Part shown: positions 24,179 to 33,811 of the stretch, piece by piece | Layout of the letters: each line of letters begins with the position of its first letter | Numbering within the stretch: position 1 is the stretch's first letter | NCBI RefSeq assembly: GCF_004337475.1 | Contig: NZ_SJZJ01000003.1 | Location: forward strand, 124,001-188,000 | DNA: 64,000 nucleotides | Reading direction: 5' to 3' | Origin: Nocardioides jejuensis | GTDB taxonomy: Bacteria > Actinomycetota > Actinomycetes > Propionibacteriales > Nocardioidaceae | The notes under the pieces: generated by a model | Database searches by the model: none | What the model saw: only the letters and a program-made list of their open reading frames with translations | Told to the model about the DNA's origin: nothing | Translations under genes and position numbers: made by a program

Positions 24179-25977
24179 CCGTGGACCTCGACCTGGGCGA
24201 CGGCGCCGCGGAACTGGCCCGACACCTGCGGCAGGCTGGTCAGCCAGAGCACGAGGAAGCGCGACGTGACCGACTTCTTCGGCGTGAGCGTGATCGTGGA
24301 GCTGCCGTCACCGGTCGCGACGGAGTCGAGCCCATCGACCGAGCCGGGGGCACTGTCGCCCGCCGCGAAGAGTTGCAGCGAGGTCGCGCCACCCTGCACC
24401 GTCACGTCGACCGAGCTCACCGTCTGGCTCGAGCCGAGGTCGAGGACGAGGCCGACGCCGGCCTTGAGCCCGCCGGGGCCGAGGTTCTGGTCGTAGCCGG
24501 ACGTGCTCCAGGCGGACGACGCGTTGCCGTCGACGGCCAGCTTGGCGTCGCTGTTGTGCTCCTCGTTGTCGCCGAGCGGGTCGAACGCCGTCGCCATCAC
24601 GCCGGCGATCGGCGTCGACGACGCGCTGGGCCCGCTGCTGCCGGACCCCGACGGGTCGCCGTCGCCCTGGATCAGGCCGGCGACGACGTAGGCGACGGGC
24701 AGCAGGACCAGGATCGCGAGCAGGACGAGGGCGCCACGCAGCCAGCTGCGTCCGGGCACCGGCTCGGCCGGCTCCTGCTCCTCGTACGCCGGGGTGGCGG
24801 GCAGCTCGCCGGTGTTGCCAAACGGCCAGAACCCGGCGTCGGCCGACGTCGGGGGAGGCAGACGGCGCAGCCGCCCCTCGGGCGGGTCCGGCGCGAACAA
24901 TGGACGCTCGGGCACCTTCTCGAACGGCGGAGGCGGGGCCGGCGCGTCCTCCGACGGCGTGTGCCAGTCGGGGTCGGCCATCGCGGCCGACTCCGGGTCG
25001 GAGCCGTCGAAGAGAGGTGCGCCGATCTGGGTGCGCTCGACGTCGTCGTCGGCCGCGACGACCGGGGTCAGGACGGTGTCATCGGGCGCGACCGGGTCTG
25101 CGGCGGTGACCACGTCGGGCGCCGGCACCACCGGCGCAGGAACGGCGGCGAGGGCCCCTGTCGCGTCGGTGTCGTCGGTGCCGGTGCGGCGTACGGGGGT
25201 GGTGCCGGTGCGCAGCCGGTCGGCCTCCGCGGCGGCCACGGTCGCCGGGTCGCCGATGTAGTCGGTGAGGGCTTCGGCTACCTCGTCGGCGCTGCCGAAG
25301 CGGGTGCCGGATCCGAGCAGGCTCTCGCAGATCCCGTCGAGCACCCGGGGTACGCCGGCACGCACCTGGCGCGGCCGCAGCGGGCGGCCGTGCTCGATCG
25401 GTGCCGACGGAACGCCGGACTCGGAGACGCCGCTCCAGCGACCGGTGAGTGCGGCGTACAGCAGGCCGCCGAGGTCGGTCACGTCTGCGGAGGCCCGGCC
25501 GGGCGGGAGCCCGTGGAGCGCGGCGTCGACGGCGAAGCCGATGACCTTCACGGCACCGGTGGTGTCGATGAGGACGTTCTCCGGGACGAGCCGGCCGTGG
25601 GCCACGCCGGCCTCGTGACCGGCGGCGATCATCGAGGCGACCTCGGAGACCAGCCAGGCAGCCCGGGTCGGGGAGAGCGGCTCCTCGGCGACGAGGTTGT
25701 TGAGCGAGGCGCCCTCGCCCCACTCGTTGACCACGTAGTGCAGGCCGTCGACGCTCGCGCTGTCGAGGACGCGGAGCAGGCGGGGGTCCTGCACCGTGGC
25801 CGAACGCCGCGCGGCCTCCTCGAGGAGCGGCCCGCGAGGGTCGTCCTCGGGGATCAGGTGCAGCGCGACGTCGCGGGCGAGCACGAGGTCGTGCGCCCGC
25901 CAGAAGCGACCGCCGTTGCGGTCGTGGAGCAGCACGGTCAGGCGGTAGCGCGACGCGAGGATGTCACCGGGTCGCAT
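24175..25977 (-). CDS. Membrane pseudokinase with extracellular discoidin-like domain (MurJ partner)
   Basis: A 600-aa protein. Residues 10-260 form a protein-kinase-like fold that lacks catalysis: no Gly-rich loop, the VAIK lysine position reads VALH (His40), HRD is HGR (128-130), and DFG is IGF (146-148). A proline-rich acidic linker runs to about 405. A single transmembrane helix (GALVLLAILVLLPVAYVVAG) is near 415. A C-terminal F5/8-type beta-sandwich of about 145 residues follows (FDPLGDNEEHNSD, AWSTSGY, FLVLWLTSLP). In Mycobacterium tuberculosis an equivalent pseudokinase is fused to MviN/MurJ; here it is a separate gene 72 bp downstream of murJ. Confidence 0.85.
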   Translation of the reverse strand: MRPGDILASRYRLTVLLHDRNGGRFWRAHDLVLARDVALHLIPEDDPRGPLLEEAARRSATVQDPRLLRVLDSASVDGLHYVVNEWGEGASLNNLVAEEPLSPTRAAWLVSEVASMIAAGHEAGVAHGRLVPENVLIDTTGAVKVIGFAVDAALHGLPPGRASADVTDLGGLLYAALTGRWSGVSESGVPSAPIEHGRPLRPRQVRAGVPRVLDGICESLLGSGTRFGSADEVAEALTDYIGDPATVAAAEADRLRTGTTPVRRTGTDDTDATGALAAVPAPVVPAPDVVTAADPVAPDDTVLTPVVAADDDVERTQIGAPLFDGSDPESAAMADPDWHTPSEDAPAPPPPFEKVPERPLFAPDPPEGRLRRLPPPTSADAGFWPFGNTGELPATPAYEEQEPAEPVPGRSWLRGALVLLAILVLLPVAYVVAGLIQGDGDPSGSGSSGPSASSTPIAGVMATAFDPLGDNEEHNSDAKLAVDGNASSAWSTSGYDQNLGPGGLKAGVGLVLDLGSSQTVSSVDVTVQGGATSLQLFAAGDSAPGSVDGLDSVATGDGSSTITLTPKKSVTSRFLVLWLTSLPQVSGQFRGAVAQVEVHG

Positions 25978-26049
25978 CGCCGAACCTCCTCGCCTCGATC
26001 TCGGAGCTGCTGGGGGAAACCCTAGTCGCTCGGACGTAGCCGTGGAGGG

Positions 26050-27720
26050 TCAGCGCAGGCCCGGAATGCGCCGGGTGAAGCCCTGGACCACCTCGGTCAC
26101 TTCGGCAATCCGGAACAACCGGGCAAAGACCAGGAAGACCAGGCCGTAGACACCGCCGACGGCGCCGAGGAAGACCAGGATCGCGAACTTGTTCGCGTTG
26201 TCGCCGATGACGTTGTCGATCTCCCCGCCGACGAACCACGCGGCGACCAGCGCCGGGAGAAGTGCCAGCACCATCCGGACCAGGAAGCGCACCAGCCGCG
26301 CCGTGCCCAGGCCGCCGAGTGCCCGCGCCAGCAGGATGTACGCCGTCAGCGCGCCGACGGCGTACGCACCGGTGTAGGCGATGCCGAGTGCGGGGCTGAC
26401 GGAGTGCGCGAGCGCGCGGTCCACGAAGAAGTAGGCGAGCGCGATGTTGACCGCCGCGATCAGGCACTGGATCCAGAAGACCAGCTGGGTCCGCTCGAGG
26501 GCGTAGAAGCCGCGGACGATCAGGTAGTGCGAGGTGAAGAAGATCAGCGAGAAGCCGAGCACGATCACCGTCTGGTCGAAGTCGCGGAAGGACTTGGCGG
26601 CCGCGCCGTAGCCCCAGACCAGGCTGGAGAGGTTCATCGCGATGATCGGCAGCAGCAGCACGAACGGCAGCACCACGGTGAGGGCGGAGCGCAGCGAGCT
26701 GTTGACCGTCCGGGCCATGCCGGCGCGGTCGCCGTCGTGGGCCAGCCGGGTCAGCTGGGGCAGGATCGCGGTTGCCAGCGAGACCGTGACGATCGAGTGG
26801 GGCACGAGCGTCAGCAGGCTGGCGCTGGAGTAGATCGTGTAACCGGTGCCGTGGCTGCCGCTGCCCGCACCGCACGCGTTCAGCGCGCCGTGCGCGGTGC
26901 CGCTGGAGGCGAGGCGCACGACGAAGAGGTTCGCGATCTGGCTGACCACGATCAGCGCGACCGTCCACACGCCGAGGCGGGCGGTGTGCCCGAGCCCCGA
27001 GCCGCGGAAGTCGAAACGCGGCCGGTAGTGGAAGCCGACCTTGCGCAGGTACGGCACCAGGATCAGGAACTGGGCGGCGATGCCGAGCGTCGAGCCGAGG
27101 CCCAGCAGCATCTCCGGCCCGCTGTCGTACGCCGCACAGGCATCGCGCGCCGGGCCGAACCCGACGAGGTAGACGACCAGGATCCCGATCGAGATGACGT
27201 TGTTGGCGATCGGTGCCCAGAACATCGGCGCGAAGCTGCCGCGGGCGTTGAGCACCTGCCCGATCAGCACGAACATGCCGTAGAAGAAGACCTGCGGCAG
27301 GCAGAAGCGGGCGAAGTCGATGACCGACTGACGCTGCGCCGCGAGCTCGGGGGAGTTGTACGAGCTGTCGAGGTAGAGGTTCATCACCGCGGGCGCCGCG
27401 ACCACGAGGATCACCGTCACCGCGATCAGGAACAGGCCCGCCAGCGTGATGATCCGGTTGGTGAACGCCTCGCCGCCGTCCGGGTCCTCCCGGCCAGCCC
27501 GCACCAGCTGGGGCACGAGCACCGCGTTGACCACGCCGCCGAGCAGCAGCACGTAGAGGATGTTCGGCACCGAGTTGGCGATGTTGAAGATGTCGGCGTG
27601 CAGGGCGGTGCCGAGGGCAGCGGCCAGCAGGATCGAGCGCAGGTAGCCGCTCATGCGCGACACCACGGTGCCCGCTGCCATGACCGCGCTGTTGCCGATC
27701 ACGCTTCGGGTCTCGCTCAC
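26050..27720 (-). CDS. murJ: Lipid II flippase MurJ
   Basis: A 556-aa polytopic inner-membrane protein of the MOP superfamily that exports the peptidoglycan precursor lipid II. The N-terminus (NSAVMAAGTVVSRMSGYLR) and LPQVFFYGMFVLIGQVLNARG are characteristic, and 14 hydrophobic helices can be traced. The start is GTG at 27720, overlapping the stop of the DUF6049 gene by four bases (GTGA). The longer open frame upstream is antisense-like read-through of that gene's other frame. It is cotranscribed with the pseudokinase and sigM downstream. It is not fused to the pseudokinase, unlike mycobacterial MviN. Confidence 0.95.
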   Translation of the reverse strand: MSETRSVIGNSAVMAAGTVVSRMSGYLRSILLAAALGTALHADIFNIANSVPNILYVLLLGGVVNAVLVPQLVRAGREDPDGGEAFTNRIITLAGLFLIAVTVILVVAAPAVMNLYLDSSYNSPELAAQRQSVIDFARFCLPQVFFYGMFVLIGQVLNARGSFAPMFWAPIANNVISIGILVVYLVGFGPARDACAAYDSGPEMLLGLGSTLGIAAQFLILVPYLRKVGFHYRPRFDFRGSGLGHTARLGVWTVALIVVSQIANLFVVRLASSGTAHGALNACGAGSGSHGTGYTIYSSASLLTLVPHSIVTVSLATAILPQLTRLAHDGDRAGMARTVNSSLRSALTVVLPFVLLLPIIAMNLSSLVWGYGAAAKSFRDFDQTVIVLGFSLIFFTSHYLIVRGFYALERTQLVFWIQCLIAAVNIALAYFFVDRALAHSVSPALGIAYTGAYAVGALTAYILLARALGGLGTARLVRFLVRMVLALLPALVAAWFVGGEIDNVIGDNANKFAILVFLGAVGGVYGLVFLVFARLFRIAEVTEVVQGFTRRIPGLR

Positions 27721-29987
27721 GGTGTCTCCTTGGGTACGGCGGAACGCGCGCGAAGCCGCTTGCGCCAGCGCATCACGATCGCAGCGAAGAGCAGCGTCGC
27801 GCCGCCGCCCATGATCAGCCAGATCACCCAGCCGACGTCGCGCGACCGGATCGAGATGTCCTGCGACTTGCGGATCGGGTGGCCGTCCTCGTCGGTGACG
27901 ACGAGGACGAGGGAGTGGACGCCGGGCTCGGTGGTCTTGGCGACGAGGTTGACCGTGCGGCTCGACGACGCGGGAACGTCGATCGTGCGCGGGGCGCGGA
28001 TGTCGAGCCCGCCGCTCGTCGTTGCGCGGATGCCGAGACGGATCGACCGGGTCAGGTCGTTGGTGACGGTCATCGCGAACGGCCCCTCGGTCGAGCCGAG
28101 GATGACGAAACGGGGCACGGCGACGTCGACGCTCGCGAGCCGGTCGGCGAACCACGAGACCGCCCCTCCGAGGTTCGCGGTGGCGGTGCCCTGGAGGCCG
28201 GCCGCGGCGAGCGAGCTGTCGCGCGCGAAGTACGACGTGGCGGACAGCGCCTCGCGGGCCGCGGCGGAGCCGACGCCGTCGTTGCGCGGGAGGATCCGGT
28301 CGAGCGTCTGACCCAGGTCAGTCAGGTGGTCTGACTCGGCGAAGGTGCTCCGGGGGATCTCGCGATCGAGCTGGCCGGCCGGGTAGGCCAGCTCGTCGAT
28401 CGCCGGCGCGGTCGCGGAGGCGGTGAGCGATCCGCTCATGCGCACGAACGGGCGGTCGAGCTGGTCGAAGAAGTGCGTGATCCGCGGGCCGGGGTCGGCG
28501 TCGTGCGGCAGGACGACGAGCGCCGGATCGACCGCACCCTCACCGGAGCGCAGCAGGCCCTCGGCGAGCAGGCGCTGGCGCAGCGCGAGGGCCTGGCTGC
28601 CGTCGGTGGGGCCGGGCCCGCCGAGCGCGAGGCTGCTGTTGGCGACGAGCACCCGCTGGTCGCCGATGGTGACGGCGGACGGCACGGCGTCCGCCTCGGC
28701 CAGGTCCTCGGGAAGTGCCGTGGAGGAGACGATGACGGTCGCGCCGTCGGCCTGCGTACGCGCCTCGGCAGGCAGCAGGCCGTTGGGCGGAACGATCGCC
28801 GGCGTGGTCGCGACGTCGAGGTCCGCGAAGACCGCGTCCGACTCCTGCCGGGCCCGGGTCAGGGCGCGGGTGTCGTGGTGCGAGGCGCCCGCGACGTCGA
28901 GGTCGCCGTACGGCAGGGCCAGCACGGGGAGCCGCTTCGCGACGGTGGTGAAGGTGCGGAGCCAGCTCTCGGCGTCGGCTGCGGCGGCCTTGCCCGCGTC
29001 ATCCTGCGGGGCGTCGTCGGAGGTCGCGTCTGCCGAGGCGTCATCCGTGGCGTGGGTGGCGGTGCCGAGGTCGCGGGCGGGGTTGCCGGCGGCGATCTGG
29101 CGGGCGGCCTCCACCACGGCGGGGTCGACCAGCAGGGTCGCGTCACCTGCGGGGGCGCTCGCGGCGAGCGCCAGGACGTTGCTCAGCCGGCCCTGCGGGG
29201 CGAGGTCGCGCGCCCAGGTGTCCGCGTTGGCGAGGCGTCCGTCGGCGGTGTGCAGCGTGCGGGCCCGGATCGGCAGGACGAGGGAGAAGGCGGCCCGGTC
29301 GAAGGGCCGGACGGCGGTGTCTCCGACCTGCGGGAGGAACGTCCGGACGGTGCCGTCGGCGACCGAGTCGCGCCCCTCCGCCGATGAGCCGAGGGCCTGG
29401 ACGCCGAACCAGTAGACGCCGGGCCGGTCGCCGATGCCGAGCCGGTCGCGATCCACCTTCAGCCGGTACGCCGCGGACGCGCCCGGGGCGAGCGAGTCGA
29501 TGGTCGTGAAGACCGCCGTGCGGCCGCAGACCACGTCGTCGGTGGTCGCCTGTGCCGCGTGGTCCAGCTCGTGGCTGCTCGTGATCGGTACGCCGGAGGT
29601 GCAGGCGTAGACGTTGATGTCGGTCCACGTCTCGGCGCTGTCGTTGACGACCCGGCCACGCACGATGACCGCCTTGTCCTTCGGGACGACCGCCGTCGAC
29701 AGGCCGGTCATGGTGACGCCGAGTGGGAGGGTGGTCGGCGTTGCGCTGTCCGTCGTCGAGCTCGCGGTCGTGGCCGTCGTCCGGGCCGCGGTGGACCGGA
29801 GCGCCGAGCGCGTCGAGCTGCGTGAGTCGGCCAGGGCCTCCCTGAGGGCAGCGGGCGCCTCCTGGGGCGCATCCGCCTGGATGCCGACGACGCGCTGCAG
29901 CTCCTCGCCGTGATGGCTGGGCAGTCCAAGCACCAGTCCGGCGATCACGACCAGCGGCGCAAGGAGGGCAGCCAGCAGTCGGATCAC
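27717..29987 (-). CDS. DUF6049-family exported membrane-anchored protein
   Basis: A 756-aa protein always found beside murJ in actinobacteria, function unknown. It has an N-terminal signal sequence (LLAALLAPLVVIAGLVLGLP). A large extracytoplasmic region contains Ig-like beta-sandwich parts (LPLGVTMTGLSTAVVPKDKAVIVRG near the start; EGPFAMTVTNDLTRSIRLGI near the end) and an Ala/Asp/Thr-rich stretch near residue 310. A C-terminal transmembrane helix (VGWVIWLIMGGGATLLFAAIVM) and a short basic tail follow. The start is GTG at 29987. It is divergent from cca with only 59 bp between them; the Nudix gene often found here is absent. Confidence 0.85.
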   Translation of the reverse strand: MIRLLAALLAPLVVIAGLVLGLPSHHGEELQRVVGIQADAPQEAPAALREALADSRSSTRSALRSTAARTTATTASSTTDSATPTTLPLGVTMTGLSTAVVPKDKAVIVRGRVVNDSAETWTDINVYACTSGVPITSSHELDHAAQATTDDVVCGRTAVFTTIDSLAPGASAAYRLKVDRDRLGIGDRPGVYWFGVQALGSSAEGRDSVADGTVRTFLPQVGDTAVRPFDRAAFSLVLPIRARTLHTADGRLANADTWARDLAPQGRLSNVLALAASAPAGDATLLVDPAVVEAARQIAAGNPARDLGTATHATDDASADATSDDAPQDDAGKAAAADAESWLRTFTTVAKRLPVLALPYGDLDVAGASHHDTRALTRARQESDAVFADLDVATTPAIVPPNGLLPAEARTQADGATVIVSSTALPEDLAEADAVPSAVTIGDQRVLVANSSLALGGPGPTDGSQALALRQRLLAEGLLRSGEGAVDPALVVLPHDADPGPRITHFFDQLDRPFVRMSGSLTASATAPAIDELAYPAGQLDREIPRSTFAESDHLTDLGQTLDRILPRNDGVGSAAAREALSATSYFARDSSLAAAGLQGTATANLGGAVSWFADRLASVDVAVPRFVILGSTEGPFAMTVTNDLTRSIRLGIRATTSGGLDIRAPRTIDVPASSSRTVNLVAKTTEPGVHSLVLVVTDEDGHPIRKSQDISIRSRDVGWVIWLIMGGGATLLFAAIVMRWRKRLRARSAVPKETP

Positions 29988-30032
29988 GCCCTCACCCTAG
30001 GGCAGCCCGCACAGGTCCACGGCGGCGGCGAC

Positions 30033-30047
30033 TACTCTTGTCCCTCG
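30033..30047 (+). promoter_or_regulatory. Candidate -10 element for a leaderless cca transcript
   Basis: TACTCT at 30033-30038 matches the actinobacterial -10 form TAN3T and ends 8 bases before the proposed GTG start at 30047. No Shine-Dalgarno precedes that start. The arrangement fits transcription beginning at the start codon itself. Experimental start-site data would be decisive. Confidence 0.35.
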
Positions 30048-31495
30048 TGTCTGCGCCCACTCCTGCCCCGCTTCTCCTGGCCGACGTCCAGAAGCGGGTG
30101 GCTGCGGAGCTCGACCGGCTTGCTCCGGTCATCGACGAGCTCGGCGCACGCTTCGAGCAGGCCGGCGAGGAGCTCGCTCTCGTCGGCGGTCCGGTCCGTG
30201 ACGCGATGCTCGGCCGGCTGCAGAACGACCTCGACTTCACGACGTCCGCCCACCCGGACGTGACCGAGCGGATCCTCAAGGGCTGGGCCGACGCGGTCTG
30301 GGACCTCGGCAAGGAGTTCGGCACGATCGGCGCCCGCAAGGGCGACTGGCAGATCGAGATCACGACCTGGCGTTCGGAGTCGTACGACCCCTCCTCGCGC
30401 AAGCCGTCCGTGGCCTACGGGACCAGCCTCCACGGCGACCTGCGCCGCCGCGACTTCACCGTCAACGCGATGGCCCTCACCATCCCCGGCCGCCAGCTCG
30501 AGGACCCCTACGGCGGCATCATCGACCTGGCCCAGCGCGTGCTGCGGACACCCGGCACCCCGGAGGAGTCGTTCTCGGACGACCCGCTGCGGATGATGCG
30601 CGCCGCCCGCTTCGCGGCGCAGCTCGGCTTCGCGGTCGATCCGTCGGTCGTCACGGCCATGACCGAGATGGCGGAGCGGATCGAGATCATCTCGGCCGAG
30701 CGCGTGCGCGACGAGCTGATCAAGCTCGTGCTCGCGCCCCAGCCGCGCCTGGGCCTGCGGCTCCTCGTCGACACCGGGCTCGCGTCGTACGTCCTGCCGG
30801 AGCTGCCGGCCCTCGCGCTCGAGCGCGACGAGCACCACCGCCACAAGGACGTCTACGAGCACACGCTGACCGTGCTGGAGCAGGCGATCGACCTGGAGGA
30901 GGAGCGGGGCCACGCACCCGACTTCGTCTCGCGCTTCGCGGCGCTCATGCACGACGTCGGCAAGCCGAGGACCCGCCGGTTCCAGGACGACGGCGCGGTG
31001 ACGTTCCACCACCACGACGTGGTCGGCGCGAAGATCACCCGCAAGCGGATGCAGGCGCTGCGCTTCTCCAACGAGCAGATCGACGCGGTCTCCTCGCTCG
31101 TCGAGCTCCACCTGCGCTTCCATGGCTACGGCTCCGGTGAGTGGACCGATGCCGCCGTACGCCGCTACGTGCGCGACGCCGGCGACCAGCTCGAGCGGCT
31201 GCACATCCTCACCCGCGCGGACTGCACCACGCGCAACCAGCGCAAGGCGGCCCGCCTCCGGCGTACCTATGACGACCTCGAGGCGCGGATCGCCCGGCTG
31301 TCGGAGGAGGAGGAGCTGGCCTCGATCCGGCCCGACCTCGACGGCAACCAGATCATGGAGATCCTGGGCATCGGTCCCGGCCGCGCGGTCGGCGAGGCCT
31401 ACACCTGGCTCCTCGACCTCCGCCTCGACGAGGGTCCGAAGACGCCCGAGCAGGCCGAGGCGGCGCTGCGCGACTGGTGGGCCGCTCGGGGCTGA
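30047..31495 (+). CDS. cca: CCA tRNA nucleotidyltransferase with HD domain
   Basis: A 482-aa enzyme that builds or repairs the 3' CCA of tRNAs. The nucleotidyltransferase core has LVGGPVRDAMLGR followed by DLDFTTSA (metal-binding Asp pair), then RRRDFTVNAMAL and the region DDPLRMMRAARFAAQLGF. The C-terminal HD phosphohydrolase motif is ALMHDVGKP near 300. Length matches actinobacterial PcnA-type CCA enzymes. I chose GTG 30047 (VSAPTPAPLLLADV); an in-frame TTG at 30038 is also possible. It is divergent from the DUF6049 gene. Confidence 0.93.
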   Translation: MSAPTPAPLLLADVQKRVAAELDRLAPVIDELGARFEQAGEELALVGGPVRDAMLGRLQNDLDFTTSAHPDVTERILKGWADAVWDLGKEFGTIGARKGDWQIEITTWRSESYDPSSRKPSVAYGTSLHGDLRRRDFTVNAMALTIPGRQLEDPYGGIIDLAQRVLRTPGTPEESFSDDPLRMMRAARFAAQLGFAVDPSVVTAMTEMAERIEIISAERVRDELIKLVLAPQPRLGLRLLVDTGLASYVLPELPALALERDEHHRHKDVYEHTLTVLEQAIDLEEERGHAPDFVSRFAALMHDVGKPRTRRFQDDGAVTFHHHDVVGAKITRKRMQALRFSNEQIDAVSSLVELHLRFHGYGSGEWTDAAVRRYVRDAGDQLERLHILTRADCTTRNQRKAARLRRTYDDLEARIARLSEEEELASIRPDLDGNQIMEILGIGPGRAVGEAYTWLLDLRLDEGPKTPEQAEAALRDWWAARG

Positions 31496-31512
31496 CCCGA
31501 CCGGATCCTTCT

Positions 31513-33189
31513 TCAGGCGAAGGGGTCGGTCAGCACCAGCTCGGCGTTGCGGTCCGACGGATCGCCGCCGCGCTCCCGCTGGCCGAGGTCGTTGAAGGCG
31601 ATCTCCCGGTAGAGGCCGCCGAGCGCGGCGGTCGACAGGTCGTCGTACGACGGACGCAGCGGTGAGTCGGCGTCGAGCATCGTGGTGAGCAGCGAGACGG
31701 TGCCATCGCCGTTGCCGGCGACCTCGATGATCCGCGCCTGCTGCGGAGCGTCGATGTGGGAGACCGTGTTGATCTCCCAGAACGAACGCTGCGGATCGCG
31801 GTGGCGACGTGGCTTGATGGTGTTGCTGTGGCAGTGGCCAGTGACCCAGGCCAGCACGTTGGCGTGCTCGTGCAGCAGGTCGAGCACGGCGTCGCCGCCG
31901 TGGCGGGCCTCGCCGGGGAGGCGCGGGTCGGGCACCAGGTTCGACATGGTCCACGACGGGTGGTGGCTGAAGACCAGCACGTAGTCGTCGGCGTGCTCCG
32001 CCAGCTTCTCCCCGAGCCAGGCCAGCTGGCCCGCGCCGATCGACCCGTCGGCGCCGCCGGCCTGGTTGGTCGTGTCGAGGCTGATCGCGACGACCTTCTC
32101 CCCGAGGCGATGGACGTAGTGCAGGCGGCTGGCATCGGCGTCTGCCTCGTAGCCGTGGCCGACCGGACCGGCGCCCGCGAAGCGCGGGGAACGCAGCGCC
32201 GCGAGGTACTCGTCCGTCGTGAACGGGGCCCGGCGCGGGTCGGCCGTCACCGTGCGGGTGTCGCCGCGACGCGCGAGGTCGGTCAGCAGGCCGGCGGCCT
32301 GGTCGATGCGGCGGGGGTCGAGCTCCGTGCACGCGGCCAGCTCGGCGAGGAAGAGCGTGGCATCGCCCCGGGCGTCGTAGATCTTGCGCGTGCCGGTCGC
32401 CCACTCCTCAGCGAACGGGCGGGTCATCAGGGTGCCCATCACGGTGTCGTCGTGGTTGCCCATCGTCATCAGCCACGGTACGGCGAGGCCGGGCGCGTAG
32501 AACGGGCGCATCGCGGCGTGCAGCAGGTCGGGCAGGTGGGGGAAGCCGGCCCGGGCGTAGCGGTCCTCGCCCTCCGAGCCCGGCTGCCAGTGCCGCCACA
32601 GGCCGGCGTTCGCGACCCCTTCGTAGTCGGCGCCACCGCTGTCGGGGGTGACCTGGCCGCCGGCGAGCACGCCGAGCAGCACGTCGAGCTCGGTGCCGCT
32701 GTGGTTGTCGGTGGTGTCACCGGTCGCGATCACCGCGTCGAGCGGGCGGCCGGTCAGCGGTCCGACGGACAGGGCGTTGATCGCCCCGACGAGAGCGTTC
32801 GCACCCTGCGCGCCGAGCAGCTCCTGCGGCCGGTACGCCGTGCCCACCTTGCCGTCGAGGTACTCCCACCGCATCGGGTTCTGGGTGTCGACGATGTGCA
32901 GGTCGGTGATCTGGACGAGCGCGGCGAGTCCGGTGCGGCGTTCGGTCCGGCCGGATCGCGCTGCCGCGAGGTCGTGGCGTACGACGACCGGCTCACCGTC
33001 GCGCGAGGCGAGCCGGCGATAACCCGAGCGGCCGCTCGGGGCGATGGTGCTGTCGAGCGTGGTGCCGCGCGCGAAGACCGGTTGGCGTTCGGTCTCGTCC
33101 GCTGTCCTGGACCAGCCGCCCGTCGCACCGATCAGCGCCGCCGCGCCGACTCCGTAGAGGCCTGTCTGCACCGCCGCACGGCGGGTCAT
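31513..33189 (-). CDS. Tat-exported metallophosphoesterase (TIGR03767-like)
   Basis: A 558-aa calcineurin-like phosphoesterase. The N-terminus MTRRAAVQTGLYGVGAAALI is a twin-arginine signal. Metal-binding motifs are visible as QITDLHIVD (D-x-H), ATGDTTDN (GDxxDN), MGNHDD (GNHD), FSHHPSW and TGHCHSN (GHxH). Architecture and length fit a family of actinobacterial exported phosphoesterases of unknown substrate. The ATG at 33189 is chosen because it places the RR pair at residues 3-4. Convergent with cca (17-bp gap) and divergent from the SRPBCC gene. Confidence 0.87.
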   Translation of the reverse strand: MTRRAAVQTGLYGVGAAALIGATGGWSRTADETERQPVFARGTTLDSTIAPSGRSGYRRLASRDGEPVVVRHDLAAARSGRTERRTGLAALVQITDLHIVDTQNPMRWEYLDGKVGTAYRPQELLGAQGANALVGAINALSVGPLTGRPLDAVIATGDTTDNHSGTELDVLLGVLAGGQVTPDSGGADYEGVANAGLWRHWQPGSEGEDRYARAGFPHLPDLLHAAMRPFYAPGLAVPWLMTMGNHDDTVMGTLMTRPFAEEWATGTRKIYDARGDATLFLAELAACTELDPRRIDQAAGLLTDLARRGDTRTVTADPRRAPFTTDEYLAALRSPRFAGAGPVGHGYEADADASRLHYVHRLGEKVVAISLDTTNQAGGADGSIGAGQLAWLGEKLAEHADDYVLVFSHHPSWTMSNLVPDPRLPGEARHGGDAVLDLLHEHANVLAWVTGHCHSNTIKPRRHRDPQRSFWEINTVSHIDAPQQARIIEVAGNGDGTVSLLTTMLDADSPLRPSYDDLSTAALGGLYREIAFNDLGQRERGGDPSDRNAELVLTDPFA

Positions 33190-33331
33190 CGTCACCACGC
33201 GGCCAGTTCTCGCAGCCCCGGGGGAGGAGCCGGGGACCGGTGGCTGGACCCGCGGTGAACGCCTCGACAACGGACACGACGTACGCCGCGGCTCCCGCAG
33301 GTTGCACGGCTGCGCGCGTAGCGTTTCGGGC

Positions 33332-33796
33332 ATGGCCCTTCACGATGTCGCGCCCCTGGAAGCCTCCGTCGAGATCGCCGCTCCGCCCGCGGAGGTCTGG
33401 CACCGCCTGTCCAACCTCGCCAACATGCAGCGCTGGTCCCCGCAGAACCAGCGCACCGTCGTCCTCGGCAAGCCCGCCGTCGGTACGAAGTTCGCCAACC
33501 TCAACCGCCGCGGCCTCCTGGTCTGGCCGACCTTCGGCGAGATCGTCCACTTCGACCGCGAGCGGAAGCTGGCCTTCCGGATCCTCGACAACGGCACGGT
33601 GTGGTCCTTCGACCTCGAGCCGACCCCGCGCGGCACCGGTGTCGTGCAGCGGCGCGAGGCGCCCGACGGGATCAAGACGCTGTCGGTCGGCCTGACCACG
33701 GTGTTCATGGGTGGCACGAAGGACTTCTGCGCCGAGCTCCAGGCCGGCATGGAGCAGACGCTTGCTGCGTTGAAGGCCGACATCGAGACGCTCTGA
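33332..33796 (+). CDS. SRPBCC-family (polyketide cyclase-like) protein
   Basis: A 154-aa START-like helix-grip protein with a hydrophobic ligand cavity. The opening VEIAAPPAEVWHRLSNLANMQRW is the SRPBCC signature, and the long C-terminal helix (TKDFCAELQAGMEQTLAALKADIE) closes the fold. The ligand is unknown. ATG 33332 is preferred; an upstream in-frame start at 33302 would add ten residues not seen in the fold. It ends before two hairpins that separate it from ino1. Confidence 0.85.
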   Translation: MALHDVAPLEASVEIAAPPAEVWHRLSNLANMQRWSPQNQRTVVLGKPAVGTKFANLNRRGLLVWPTFGEIVHFDRERKLAFRILDNGTVWSFDLEPTPRGTGVVQRREAPDGIKTLSVGLTTVFMGGTKDFCAELQAGMEQTLAALKADIETL

Positions 33797-33811
33797 GCCG
33801 CCACCGCGCGG

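Noticed and set aside
30032..32404. A 790-codon minus-strand open frame across cca and the phosphoesterase gene
   Set aside because: It spans two well-supported genes in other frames and shows no domain or plausible N-terminus.
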